Source of the DNA: Caulobacteraceae bacterium
GTDB lineage: Bacteria > Pseudomonadota > Alphaproteobacteria > Caulobacterales > Caulobacteraceae
DNA length: 64,000 nucleotides
Assembly: GCA_947475735.1 (NCBI GenBank)
Contig: CANJLQ010000012.1
Location: 62,001 to 126,000, forward strand
Direction: 5' to 3'
Of the stretch, positions 8,468-17,696 are shown piece by piece. The position numbers and the translations under genes are program-made. The notes below the pieces were generated by a model. That model was given only the letters and a program-made list of their open reading frames with translations, was not told the DNA's origin and did no database searches. Within the stretch, counting starts at the first letter, position 1. Each line of letters opens with the position of its first letter.

Positions 8468-9445
8468 ATGACGATCCAAGCTGACATCAGGCGCAAGGAA
8501 GCCACCGACTGGTTCGCCCGTTTGAACCAGCGCAAGGTCACGACCGCCGACATCCAGGGCTTCAGCGACTGGCGCCGGGACCCGGAGAATGCCCGCGCCT
8601 TCAGCCGCGTGGAGGCCATGTGGGACGCCGCCGGAACCCTCGCGAAGGACCCGGCCATGGCGGCCCTCGCGGACGACGCGATCGAGCGTGCCGACCGTCG
8701 CAGACGAGGACGAGCCAAGGGTCTTTCTGACCGCCTTCTTCCCCTCGGAGCCGCCGGCGCGGTCGCCTTGGCCCTCGGCGCCGCAGGCCTGTTCTGGTGG
8801 TCCGCGCAGCCCGTCGTCTACGGCACGGGCATCGGAGAACAGCGCACCGTGCGGCTGGATGACGGGTCGCGCATCATCCTCGACACGGATTCGCGCGTGT
8901 CCGTGCGCCTAAGCGGCTCCAGCCGGGTGGTCAGTCTGACGAGCGGCCGCGCCCTGTTTGATGTCCAGGCCGATGCGTCGCGCCCCTTCGTGGTCCAGGC
9001 GGGCGACACTCAGGTCATCGCGGTCGGAACCCGCTTCGGCGTGCGTCGGGCCGGTGAAGGCGCGCGCGTCGTGCTCGTGGAGGGCCGGGTTGATGTGCGC
9101 AAGCCCACCTCGAGCGCTCAGGGCTGGAGCCTGTCGCCTGGCCAGCTGCTCACCACCTCTGCGTCGGCCCCGAGGGTGGTGACGGCCAATGTTCCGGCCG
9201 AAACAAGCTGGACGCTTGGTCGTCTGACGTTCGAGCGCACTCCAATCGCTACCGCCGTGGCGGAGATGAACCGCTACTCCACCACGCCCATCGAGCTGCA
9301 AGATGCCCGCGTCTCCGCCGTTCTCGTCAGCGGCGTGTTCGACGCCGGCGACGTCGACGGGTTCGTGGCGGCGCTCGGCGACCTCTACAATCTGGAGGTC
9401 ACGACGGCCGCCGACGGTCGTTTGGTGCTAACCGCTCCGACCTGA
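8468..9445 (+). CDS. FecR-type anti-sigma / signal transducer
   Basis: The 325-residue protein has a cytoplasmic DUF4880-like N-terminus (EATDWFARLNQRKVTTADIQ, then WRRDPENARAFSRVEAMW). One transmembrane helix follows near residues 95-112 (LGAAGAVALALGAAGLFWW). The periplasmic FecR domain contains GEQRTVRLDDGSRIILDTDS and SGRALFDVQ. It transmits receptor occupancy to the ECF sigma factor just upstream. The start at 8468 lies 8 bases after the sigma stop; an earlier in-frame ATG inside the sigma gene was rejected. Confidence 0.94.
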   Translation: MTIQADIRRKEATDWFARLNQRKVTTADIQGFSDWRRDPENARAFSRVEAMWDAAGTLAKDPAMAALADDAIERADRRRRGRAKGLSDRLLPLGAAGAVALALGAAGLFWWSAQPVVYGTGIGEQRTVRLDDGSRIILDTDSRVSVRLSGSSRVVSLTSGRALFDVQADASRPFVVQAGDTQVIAVGTRFGVRRAGEGARVVLVEGRVDVRKPTSSAQGWSLSPGQLLTTSASAPRVVTANVPAETSWTLGRLTFERTPIATAVAEMNRYSTTPIELQDARVSAVLVSGVFDAGDVDGFVAALGDLYNLEVTTAADGRLVLTAPT

Positions 9446-9535
9446 AAATTATTTCGTCCCGCATTTAGGGGACAGGCCGCGACCCATCGTCTCCTCCCCG
9501 CCCCGCGATACCGCGGGTAGAATTGGGGGAAGATC

Positions 9536-12484
9536 ATGGGTCACAGGTTCACGTCCACCGCGCTTGCCGCTCTGCTGATGGGCGCCGCGACGCCGGTCAT
9601 CGCGCAGTCGACCGAGCCAGTCCGCGCCTTCAGCATCGGGGCCGGGCCGCTCGAGCGCAGCCTGCCGATCTTTGCCCAGCAGAGCGGCCATCAGATTCTT
9701 TATCCCAGCGCTCTCGTCGCGGGTCGCCAGGCCCCGTCCGTCACCGGCGAGCTCACACCGGAGGCGGCGCTGGGTGAGCTGCTCCGCGGCACTGGCCTTA
9801 CCTATCGGCAGAGTCGCCCACGGGTTTTCGTCCTCGTCGATCCGATGGCGCGGGCCGACCTGACGGAAGCGACGCAGCTTGAAGAGATCGTCGTGACCGG
9901 GACCTATCTGCGGGGTGCAGACAGCCCCTCGCCTGTAACGGTGCTGACGCAGGCGGACGTCGAACGGCAGGGGCGTGGCACCGTCGCCGAGACCCTTGCG
10001 GCCCTGCCTCAGAACTTCACGGGCGCCGCCTACGAAGGATCAGCGAACACGGGCGCTGACCGGTCGGGCCGCAACACCAGCTCTGCAACCGGGGTCAACC
10101 TTCGCGGGCTGGGAGCGGATGCGACCCTCGTTCTGGTCAACGGGAGACGCGTCGCCGGCACAGGCAATGCTGGCGACTTCGCAGACATTTCCAACATTCC
10201 GACGAGTGCGATCGCCAGAGCCGACGTCCTGCTTGATGGAGCATCCGCCCTCTACGGCGCCGACGCCGTGGGCGGCGTGGTCAATATCATCCTGAGAGAC
10301 CGCTTCGAGGGGGCTGAAACGAAGCTGCGGGTCGGCGGCACGAGCGATGGCGGCGCCGAGGAGCTCCTGCTGTCACATGCGGGTGGACTGAACTGGTCGA
10401 GCGGATCGATCGTCGCAGCTTACGAATATCATGATCGGGGGGAGCTGGCCGGCGCAGCCCGGGAGGCCACGCGAGACGCAGACCTGCGGCGCCTGGGGGG
10501 AACGGATCGACGGCCGCTCTTCGCCGCCCCGGGGAACATCGTACGCTTTGATTCAGCGACAGGGAGCTACGTGCCGCTGTTCGCCATCCCGGATGGGCAG
10601 AACGGTATCGGCCTTCGACCTTCCGATTTCATCGCCGGGCAAGTTAATCGCACCAGCCAGATCGAAGGGCAGTGGTTTCTGCCGCACCAGAAACGACAAA
10701 GCCTCTTCTTTGCCGCTCAGCAGAACCTGCCCGGCAGCTTCCGCCTGGATGGCGACGTCCGATACACCGAACGCAACTATACGCTGAGAACATCGGCGGA
10801 CATCGGCACCCTGACGGTGAACACCGCCAATCCGTATTTCGTATCACCGAACGGCTCGACCTCTCACGACATTGCATACTCCTGGATCAGGGATCTGGGT
10901 CCCGGCCGGATGGACGGCGAAACCACCAGCCTTGGCGGGGCCGTGGGGATCACGGGCGAACTGCTGGGCTGGAACGTATCCGCCTATGCCAGCGGCGGGC
11001 GCGAAACCAGCGGGCGTCTGCAGTCCAATCGCGTCCAGACGACCTTCCTGCAGGAAGCCCTCGGGACCCGCGCGGACATCCCCACGACGGATTTCAGCAC
11101 GGCACGGGACGGGTTCTTCAATCCCTTCGGCGGACCTGCTTCCAACACCGCCACCATCCTGTCGCACATCGGGTCCGGCTATACGGCTGTTGAATATGCG
11201 ACGACGGTAGGCTCATTCAACTTCAAGACCGACGGAACGGTCGTTGAGTTGCCCGGCGGGCCGCTGAGGGCGGCCGTCGGGTTTGATTTCCGCCGGGAAC
11301 AGTATGAGTCGACAGGCGAGAATTTCCTGTCAGGCACCGCCCCTCGGGTGGTTGCACCCATCGCCTTCGAGCGGGACGTGTCCTCCGCTTTTGTCGAACT
11401 GCGAGCACCACTCATTGGGCAGGCAAACGCCAGACGCTGGATTGAGCGTCTTGAACTCTCGCTCGCCGGTCGCGTCGAGGATCACGAAGGGGTCGGCCGC
11501 ACCAGCAATCCGAAAATCGGCGTGCTTTACAGTCCCACGTCAGACCTTCTGCTCCGAACCTCCTGGGGGACATCGTTCCGGGCGCCGTCGCTCCGCGAAC
11601 TTCAGAGCGCCTATCAAATCGGGCCGTCCTTCCTGAACCGGGCCGGGACCAACGTCCTCACCCTGATCCAGTATGGCGGCAACCCCGACCTGGTTCCGGA
11701 AACAGCGGAGTCGGTGACCGCCGGGTTTGTGTGGACCCCCGCCCCCTACGAGGGTCTGCGCGTTGAAGGAAACTGGTTTCGGACCCGGTTTGACAACCGC
11801 ATTGGCAATCCGGTCATCCAGAACCTGACCAACGCCCTGAACGATCCGGCGCTCGCGCCATTCGTTCGATACGTGTCGCCGACCACGTCCGCGGAAGACC
11901 GCGCGCTCGTCCAGTCCCTGCTGGACCACCCCGGCAACTTCAATCCGGCGGTCTTTCCGGCGACATCTTATGGCGTGATCGTCGATAACCGGTTCGTCAA
12001 TGCTTCCGGCGTCGAGGTCGAAGGCCTCGATCTCGCGGCGCGCTACCGTTTCGAACTCGGCGCCGGACAGGCGATGATCGACGGAGCCGTGACCCATCTC
12101 CTGACCAATGATCGGACGATCACTGCGGCATCACCCACGGAAGACCTGCTTGGCGACCCGAATTTTCCGGCCCGCTGGCGGGGTCGCGCGGGTGGCCAGT
12201 GGATGAGCGGAGCGCTGACCGTCGGCCTGATCGCCAACTATGTGAGCGGCGGTCGCGACCCGCTGTCCAATCGCCAGATCGACGACTGGGCGACCTTTGA
12301 CGGGCAGGTTCGCTATGACTTCGAAAGCGGCTGGCGCGAAGGCCTGTCGGTCACCCTGAACGTCCTGAACCTCTCCAACGCGGCCCCTCCCTTCTACGAT
12401 GCTCCCGGCGGGATCGGGTTCGATGGGGCGAATGCAAACGTCTTCGGACGGCAGATTTCTCTTCAGCTCGTCAAGCGCTGGTGA
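9536..12484 (+). CDS. TonB-dependent receptor with STN signalling domain (lasso-locus receptor)
   Basis: The 982-residue protein has a signal peptide (about residues 1-22) and an STN domain at about 28-98 (IGAGPLERSLPIFAQQSGHQ, later LGELLRGTGLTYR). Next comes a TonB-box-like stretch near LEEIVVTGTYL, a plug (NLRGLGADATLVLVNGRRVA) and a 22-strand-type barrel ending in ISLQLVKRW. The STN domain is the part that talks to FecR. Seven bases separate it from the isopeptidase gene. In proteobacterial lasso-peptide loci such a receptor is thought to re-import the lasso peptide or a loaded form before the isopeptidase opens it. That role is inferred from context. Confidence 0.94.
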   Translation: MGHRFTSTALAALLMGAATPVIAQSTEPVRAFSIGAGPLERSLPIFAQQSGHQILYPSALVAGRQAPSVTGELTPEAALGELLRGTGLTYRQSRPRVFVLVDPMARADLTEATQLEEIVVTGTYLRGADSPSPVTVLTQADVERQGRGTVAETLAALPQNFTGAAYEGSANTGADRSGRNTSSATGVNLRGLGADATLVLVNGRRVAGTGNAGDFADISNIPTSAIARADVLLDGASALYGADAVGGVVNIILRDRFEGAETKLRVGGTSDGGAEELLLSHAGGLNWSSGSIVAAYEYHDRGELAGAAREATRDADLRRLGGTDRRPLFAAPGNIVRFDSATGSYVPLFAIPDGQNGIGLRPSDFIAGQVNRTSQIEGQWFLPHQKRQSLFFAAQQNLPGSFRLDGDVRYTERNYTLRTSADIGTLTVNTANPYFVSPNGSTSHDIAYSWIRDLGPGRMDGETTSLGGAVGITGELLGWNVSAYASGGRETSGRLQSNRVQTTFLQEALGTRADIPTTDFSTARDGFFNPFGGPASNTATILSHIGSGYTAVEYATTVGSFNFKTDGTVVELPGGPLRAAVGFDFRREQYESTGENFLSGTAPRVVAPIAFERDVSSAFVELRAPLIGQANARRWIERLELSLAGRVEDHEGVGRTSNPKIGVLYSPTSDLLLRTSWGTSFRAPSLRELQSAYQIGPSFLNRAGTNVLTLIQYGGNPDLVPETAESVTAGFVWTPAPYEGLRVEGNWFRTRFDNRIGNPVIQNLTNALNDPALAPFVRYVSPTTSAEDRALVQSLLDHPGNFNPAVFPATSYGVIVDNRFVNASGVEVEGLDLAARYRFELGAGQAMIDGAVTHLLTNDRTITAASPTEDLLGDPNFPARWRGRAGGQWMSGALTVGLIANYVSGGRDPLSNRQIDDWATFDGQVRYDFESGWREGLSVTLNVLNLSNAAPPFYDAPGGIGFDGANANVFGRQISLQLVKRW

Positions 12485-12490
12485 GACGCT

Positions 12491-14878
12491 GTGAGACGAG
12501 ACATCGCGGGCGCGCTCGGCGCCCTGGCTCTCGCGTGCCCGATCCCGGCTGCCGCGGACCCTCTCACCCTCGACACCCTGCTCGGACTTGAGACGTTCGG
12601 GCGCGTCGCCCTGAGCCCCTCCGGAGCCGTAGCGGTGTTCGAGGAGCGAAGGGCGCGGGGCGATCTGCCCCGCTACGACACCCAGCCGGAGGGCGCGCTC
12701 AGATATGCACGCCTGTACCGGTTCGATCCGGCTGATCCCGAACGGGTCCGACCGGTCGTGCCGATGGATGACGACGCCGGCTATACGATGGGGCCTTTCT
12801 CGCCCGACGGCAAAAAGCTGGTCGTTTTCCGACTTCAGGATCTCAGCTTCCGGATCGGGGTGGTCGATATTGAGACCGACGCTGTGTCCTGGATGGACAT
12901 CACGCCCGAGACCGGCGCGTGGGGCCGATCGGTTCAGTGGATCTCGGCGTCGGAATTTCTCGTGCTCGGCATGCCGCGGGGAGATCTCCCTCCCCGTCTC
13001 GCAGACCTCATGACGACCCAGCTTCACCTGCCCGATCTGTGGGCCCGCGCCTCTCGGGGCGAGCCGGCCTTCATATCCGTCGGCAGGGATCCGGGAGAAG
13101 CGGACCGGCCCGTTCGCGCGCTCTGGCGGGTGGATGCTGCGTCCGGACAGGCGCGACTGCTGTCGGAGGGGCCGTTTCTCGATTTTGAAGCGTCTCCGGA
13201 TGGCCGTCACGTTGCGCTGATCGCGGACGGTCCCCTGCACCCGCTGCCCGATCCGGAAACAGCGACCCAGGTCAGGCGGGCGCGCTGGCTGCGCCTTGTC
13301 GACGTGCGCTCCAGCGCCGTCATTGATCCAGCCGAGGCCCGCGATATTTCTACCGGACTTCTGGTGTGGGCTCCGGGATCTGACGCCGTCCTCGTCACAG
13401 TGATTGGGACGCAGCCCGCGAAAGTTCTCTCGATCTCCGTATCGGGCGCGGCCCGCGACGTGACGCCAGCAGGGGTCAGGCCCGATGCGGACATCGATTC
13501 CCACGGCAACCCGACCACGCACGCTGGCTGGCTAGGCGAAACCCCTGTCGTCCGCGGGCGCCTTGGCGATCTGTCGGGCTGGCATATTCAGAAGGGTGCG
13601 GAGACATTCACGGTCGCCGGACTGACCGGATCAGCGCGTCTCGCGGCTCAGGGAGATCGGGGGGCCCTCTTCGTCGACGCAGGCCGGGTCGCGCGGCTGC
13701 ATCCAGACGCGACGCTTGAGGATCTGGGCGCGGCGACGGGACTTGGCCGCCCCGACGGTCCGTTGGGCCAACGGGCACAGACCGACCCGATGGGAGCGTC
13801 GACCCTGGGCGTACGTGTTTCGGGCGGCCGGACCTGCCGCGTATTTGCCGATCTGGGCCGACCGGAAACGTGCATGGACGCCGTGGCGAGCGGGAGCGCC
13901 AGTTTCGCTGCGGGGATAAGCGTCGGTCCCGGTCTGGAAGGCCGCGGGGCGAATCTGCTGCACCTCCACTCAGAACATGGCTCAACGGTCGTCTGGCGTC
14001 TCAATCCCGAGCTCGACGCCGTCGATGTGCCCGACCCGCATCTCGTCACGGGGCCGGAGCAGGTCAGGGGGTGGCTCTACCTGCCGACCACCCCGCACGA
14101 CCGTCCGCCGCCTGTCGTCGTCATTCCCTATCCCGGGGCAACCTACCCCTCCCCGCCGCGTGCGATGCGCCCGGAGTCCGTTCAGATGACCCTGAACGGC
14201 GGCTTGCTGGTGGCCGCCGGGTACGCGGTCCTCTACCCCGATCTGCCGACAAACGCTGAGCCCTCCAATGGACTGGCGGACCGCATTCTCGCTGTCGTGG
14301 ACGCGGCGGCGTCAGATGGGTTGGTGGACCGCGACCGGATCGGCCTGTGGGGCCACAGCTTTGGGGCCTGGGCCGTCATGCTCAGTGTGTCGCAGTCGTC
14401 GCGTTTCGGCGCTGTCGTGGCCATCAACGGAAACTATAATCTCGCTTCAGCGATCGCTTCCCTGTCACCGCATGCCCGAATGTCGGGAGAGAATGATCTC
14501 GGCGTGACAGGCTGGTCGCGATGGCTTGAAACGGGGCAGGCCGGGATGTCGAGGGCATACTGGAGCGACCCGGAGCGCTACCGACGCGCCAGCGCCTTCG
14601 AACGCGCCGCTGATATTTCAGCGCCTGTCCTGCTGTTCCATGGCGAGATGGATTCGCCTTCAGGGCAGGCGGAACAGATGTACGCGGCGCTCCGGCGATT
14701 GCGACGGCCCGCGGCGCTGACCTATCTGTTCGGCGAGGATCACAGCATCCACACGCCCGGCAATGCGCGGGTCTATTACGCTCAGATTCTGGACTGGTTC
14801 GATCGACACCTCAGGTCCGGCGCTCCGCAATCCGCATCTGCCAGCGCCGGAGCCATGCCTCCGTCAGGGCGAGACTGA
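12491..14878 (+). CDS. Lasso peptide isopeptidase (S9 prolyl-oligopeptidase family)
   Basis: The 795-residue protein begins with GTG and a signal peptide (ALGALALACPIPAAADP). About 500 residues of beta-propeller-like repeats follow, then an alpha/beta-hydrolase domain. The nucleophile elbow is GHSFGAWA (Ser623); the acid is likely in FHGEMDSP and the base in GEDHSIHTP. This is the AtxE2-type architecture, which cleaves the macrolactam bond of cognate lasso peptides. Its place between a TonB receptor and a convergent lasso cyclase supports this over a general peptidase. The last 68 bases overlap the 3' end of the cyclase gene on the other strand. Confidence 0.9.
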   Translation: MRRDIAGALGALALACPIPAAADPLTLDTLLGLETFGRVALSPSGAVAVFEERRARGDLPRYDTQPEGALRYARLYRFDPADPERVRPVVPMDDDAGYTMGPFSPDGKKLVVFRLQDLSFRIGVVDIETDAVSWMDITPETGAWGRSVQWISASEFLVLGMPRGDLPPRLADLMTTQLHLPDLWARASRGEPAFISVGRDPGEADRPVRALWRVDAASGQARLLSEGPFLDFEASPDGRHVALIADGPLHPLPDPETATQVRRARWLRLVDVRSSAVIDPAEARDISTGLLVWAPGSDAVLVTVIGTQPAKVLSISVSGAARDVTPAGVRPDADIDSHGNPTTHAGWLGETPVVRGRLGDLSGWHIQKGAETFTVAGLTGSARLAAQGDRGALFVDAGRVARLHPDATLEDLGAATGLGRPDGPLGQRAQTDPMGASTLGVRVSGGRTCRVFADLGRPETCMDAVASGSASFAAGISVGPGLEGRGANLLHLHSEHGSTVVWRLNPELDAVDVPDPHLVTGPEQVRGWLYLPTTPHDRPPPVVVIPYPGATYPSPPRAMRPESVQMTLNGGLLVAAGYAVLYPDLPTNAEPSNGLADRILAVVDAAASDGLVDRDRIGLWGHSFGAWAVMLSVSQSSRFGAVVAINGNYNLASAIASLSPHARMSGENDLGVTGWSRWLETGQAGMSRAYWSDPERYRRASAFERAADISAPVLLFHGEMDSPSGQAEQMYAALRRLRRPAALTYLFGEDHSIHTPGNARVYYAQILDWFDRHLRSGAPQSASASAGAMPPSGRD

Positions 14879-16526
14879 TCAGCCTGGAAAAGCCCCCTCG
14901 CCACAGCAGGGCTTCTCGGGTGAGTTCACTGGAAAAGCCGGGAGCCAGCAGGCCCGCCTGGGCCAGTTCTCCTTCGAGGAGGAAGCTGCGGAGAAACGGC
15001 AGGTTGGACGCGACAGCCTCCCCATAGAACTTGCCCAGTTCACCCTTGGAGCGACGTGAGAAGATCGCGGGCGGCAGGACGTCTTCATAGGCCGCGCGAG
15101 CCGCGGCGCGATCCCGGCCGCCCTTCGTCAGTTCGACCGACGACAGAGCCAGCCCGGCTTCCATGACTGGCTGGCTCAGCAAAGGATGCACGCTCGGTCC
15201 TGGCCGATTTCGCACCGCCAGGCCGTGAAAGGTCTGGCAGTTCACCAGGGCGGCGATCTGCAGGGCCTTGCCCGGGGGCACGCCCTTGAGGTCCTGAAAC
15301 CATGGGTGCTCCCATTTGCTGCGGCCTCGCCGATGCCCTCTCCAGGCTTTCATCCAGGCGGCCGGCCATAACGACTGCCCTGTCCAGCGCGCGGTCTGAT
15401 GAAGGACCGGGAAACGCGCCATCAGCCTGCGTTCAAAGACCTCGTCCAGTGCAACCAGATAGCTGGGCATCTGGAAAAAGACCGCATCTCCACCCTGCCC
15501 CGTCATCGAGCCACAGGCGCCTGAGGCCTCGACCCTGGCGGCGACATCGTCATTGTAGTCGGTGTCGAGATCATTGATCGCGGGCCGAAAGCCGTGGGCT
15601 GACCGATCGAGCCGAGCTTTCGACAGGGTGACGCCCCGCCGCCCCACCTCTGTCAGGACGTGGCCGTGTCGTTCCACGATCGGGCGCGCGAATACGCGCT
15701 CATCGCCCTCGGGGTCGTCAACATAATGGTTCAGCCAGACGGAAACCTGCGACCGCGCCCGATCACCGAGGGCGCCGGCGACGATGGCGGAGTCCAGTCC
15801 TCCGCTGACCTCCATGAGCCAGCGCCCTCCGCCGGCGAAGGCGCACACTGTCCGGTCGACAACGGCGCGGATGTCCGGTCGGGCCCCGTGTCTCGCGGCG
15901 CGATAGATTTCTCCGGGGGCCCAGACCTGGGAAGAGCGCCCGGCAGGCCCGCGCACACAGGCCAGTGCGCCCGCCGCGATCGGAAAAAGCCCTGTCAGGG
16001 CGAGCTCGTGCCGAAAGGAGCCGCCCCTGTGAAGGAGCTGGCCAAGCGAGTCCCAGTTTACTGCGAGTTCGTCGGGCAGAAGCGCGTCCAGGGCTGAAGG
16101 TGCGCTAGGCGCGATGACGGTGACGCCAGCCTTGCCCCAGGCCACCGCCTCGAGCGCCCCGGACGGATCTCGAAGGACCGCCGCCTCTCCAGAGACTCTT
16201 CGCACGAGGACGTAGCGCCCCCAGTGGCTCCGTACGATCCGCTCTGCCCGCGTTGGATCCAGGGGCCTGCAGGCGACCGCGCCCCGATCATCTTTCGACA
16301 GGGCGCGCCCTTCATTGTCGAATATCTGTCCGAGGACCACGCCGTGGCCATCAAGACCTTCGGTGATCTCGAGCCGGGACGTGGCGGGCGCGAACACCTC
16401 GAGGTAGGGCCGCGCCACGACCTTCCTCCATCCGGCTCCGGCGAGGCGGCGACCGACTTGCTCTGAGAGCCGCTCCAGGGCCCCGGGCTCATCCTCCACC
16501 AGGACGACGTAGCTATCCGCGCTCAT
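14811..16526 (-). CDS. Lasso macrolactam synthetase (asparagine-synthetase-like, C protein)
   Basis: The 571-residue protein has an N-terminal glutaminase-like fold that lacks the catalytic N-terminal Cys of Asn synthetase B. Its synthetase domain carries the PPi loop SGGLDSA and a further conserved GQGGDAVFF motif. Lasso cyclases adenylate the side chain of the Asp or Glu acceptor in the core peptide and close the ring onto the N-terminal amine. It starts 3 bases after the B gene stop, so it is in the GntR-A1-A2-B-C operon order. The 3' end overlaps the isopeptidase gene by 68 bases. Confidence 0.94.
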   Translation of the reverse strand: MSADSYVVLVEDEPGALERLSEQVGRRLAGAGWRKVVARPYLEVFAPATSRLEITEGLDGHGVVLGQIFDNEGRALSKDDRGAVACRPLDPTRAERIVRSHWGRYVLVRRVSGEAAVLRDPSGALEAVAWGKAGVTVIAPSAPSALDALLPDELAVNWDSLGQLLHRGGSFRHELALTGLFPIAAGALACVRGPAGRSSQVWAPGEIYRAARHGARPDIRAVVDRTVCAFAGGGRWLMEVSGGLDSAIVAGALGDRARSQVSVWLNHYVDDPEGDERVFARPIVERHGHVLTEVGRRGVTLSKARLDRSAHGFRPAINDLDTDYNDDVAARVEASGACGSMTGQGGDAVFFQMPSYLVALDEVFERRLMARFPVLHQTARWTGQSLWPAAWMKAWRGHRRGRSKWEHPWFQDLKGVPPGKALQIAALVNCQTFHGLAVRNRPGPSVHPLLSQPVMEAGLALSSVELTKGGRDRAAARAAYEDVLPPAIFSRRSKGELGKFYGEAVASNLPFLRSFLLEGELAQAGLLAPGFSSELTREALLWRGGFSRLISLALTEAWLRRWQMRIAERRT

Positions 16527-16529
16527 GGT

Positions 16530-17189
16530 TCAGATCACCATGATGGGGCGATACATTGTGAGGGTCTCGGGGTTCTGACTGACGCAGTGGTCCCCGATCT
16601 GCAGCCAGCAATGCGCCATGAACGGCCAGGTTCGGACGCCGAAAACCCAGTCGGCATCCAGGCCGGCCGCATTGAGGAAACGAAGAAGAAGCTCGGCTTG
16701 GAACAGGCATGCGCCCACCCGCGGCGCAAAGGGAAGCAGGCGCCGAAACATCTCGACACGTCCGGACACAGCGATGAGGTCGTCACGACAACCCTCCCGA
16801 CCGGCGAAGCCCTCTACCAGCGCCTGGAGGGCCGGTCTGCGCATCGAGGCGCCGGCCCAGATCGACGCAAAACTGGCCATGTCCCGCAGTGACGGATGCT
16901 GGGCGGCTGTCTGCGGTAGGGCATATTTCGGCAACGGCGGCGCCCCAGGGCGGTCGCTCGCCGGACCATCCGACTGAAGAAGATCGTTCGCGGCGAGATC
17001 GAGCAGCAGATCCATGGGGGCTCGAAGCGCAGCCCCGTTCACCTGCACGGTCGGACATTCGGGCACGAGAATGTAATCGTCGGTCTCGAGGTCCAGCAGG
17101 ATGAGATCGTCTCCCGATTTGACGGCGTGGACGGTTCTCGCCAGCAGAGCGTTCTCGGATAAGGCCGAAACCTGGACGTCGGCGACCAT
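16530..17189 (-). CDS. Lasso leader peptidase, fused RRE and transglutaminase-like B protein
   Basis: The N-terminal about 85 residues are a PqqD-like RiPP recognition element (LSENALLARTVHAVKSGDDL, then LLDLETDDYILV). The C-terminal domain is a transglutaminase-like cysteine protease: Cys in VGACLFQAELLLRFL, His in WPFMAHCWLQIGD and the Asp of the same block form the expected triad. This B1-B2 fusion is usual in Proteobacteria. It binds the leader and cuts after it. The frame opens with a TTG at 17246; the ATG at 17189 is preferred because it directly precedes the RRE and gives 219 residues. Confidence 0.93.
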   Translation of the reverse strand: MVADVQVSALSENALLARTVHAVKSGDDLILLDLETDDYILVPECPTVQVNGAALRAPMDLLLDLAANDLLQSDGPASDRPGAPPLPKYALPQTAAQHPSLRDMASFASIWAGASMRRPALQALVEGFAGREGCRDDLIAVSGRVEMFRRLLPFAPRVGACLFQAELLLRFLNAAGLDADWVFGVRTWPFMAHCWLQIGDHCVSQNPETLTMYRPIMVI

Positions 17190-17282
17190 GCAGATGTGCC
17201 TTATGTGACCCACCCGGCGAGCAGAGACGGGCGGCGTTTTCTCCAAGGAGGCGGACCGCCTTGCGAGCGGCCCGCTCCAGTG

Positions 17283-17402
17283 TCAGCCGACCGACATCTC
17301 CCAACGCTCGGGAGAATTCAGTTCGATCAGGTGTCCGGTCATCGAGGACCGGGTCAGGCAGCGGGCTTTTCCAAGCCGCAGCACGCGGGTGTTGGCGTTC
17401 AT
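17283..17402 (-). CDS. Lasso peptide precursor A2
   Basis: This 39-residue gene is too short for standard calling. Its leader is MNANTRVLRLGKARCLTR, with Thr at -2 as lasso leaders require. The 21-residue core starts SSMTGHLIE and continues LNSPERWEMSVG. Glu9 is correctly placed for a 9-residue ring with Ser1. AAGGAG lies six bases upstream of the ATG at 17402; the ATG at 17408 touches the ribosome site and is less likely. The gene directly precedes the B gene. Leader and ELNSPER segment match precursor A1, which supports both. Ser1 cores are known from Caulobacter lasso peptides. Confidence 0.88.
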   Translation of the reverse strand: MNANTRVLRLGKARCLTRSSMTGHLIELNSPERWEMSVG

Positions 17403-17466
17403 CGCCATCTCCTTGTCTTGGAGCGCCCCTTCTCTGAACGCATCGGGCGGGGCGAAGCCGAGCGTC

Positions 17467-17491
17467 CGGGCCGCCCCTCAGGGACGGCCCG
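17467..17491. terminator. Stem-loop between the two precursor genes (attenuator-like)
   Basis: CGGGCCG (17467-17473) pairs perfectly with CGGCCCG (17485-17491). The stem is extended by three more C-G pairs after one mismatch, leaving a three-base loop. There is no T-run on the minus strand, so it looks more like a processing or attenuation hairpin that raises precursor over enzyme expression than a full terminator. Such hairpins are known after A genes in proteobacterial lasso operons. Confidence 0.6.
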
Positions 17492-17497
17492 TCTCGA

Positions 17498-17626
17498 TCA
17501 GGCGCTCGCCGGGATGTCGTATCGTTCCGGCGAGTTCAGCTCGACGAAGTCTCCGTCGGTCGCCGAGCGGGTCAGCTTGCGCGCCGCGCCAAGGCGCACG
17601 AGGCGCGAGATGGTCTTGGGGGTCAT
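17498..17626 (-). CDS. Lasso peptide precursor A1
   Basis: This 42-residue gene has the leader MTPKTISRLVRLGAARKLTR, with the -2 Thr, and a 22-residue core. The core begins SATDGDFVE and continues LNSPERYDIPASA. Glu9 can close a 9-residue macrolactam onto Ser1. AGGAG lies six bases upstream of the ATG. It is the first precursor gene after the GntR regulator and is followed by a strong hairpin. The likely plug region is around Arg15-Tyr16, judged from the bulky residues only. Cleavage after LTR is inferred from family rules, not shown. Confidence 0.9.
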   Translation of the reverse strand: MTPKTISRLVRLGAARKLTRSATDGDFVELNSPERYDIPASA

Positions 17627-17696
17627 GGTCGTCTCCTGTTTTGAACAGCCGACAAAACGTCGACGACCACCCATCAACCCCCGGACGACAATCGAT

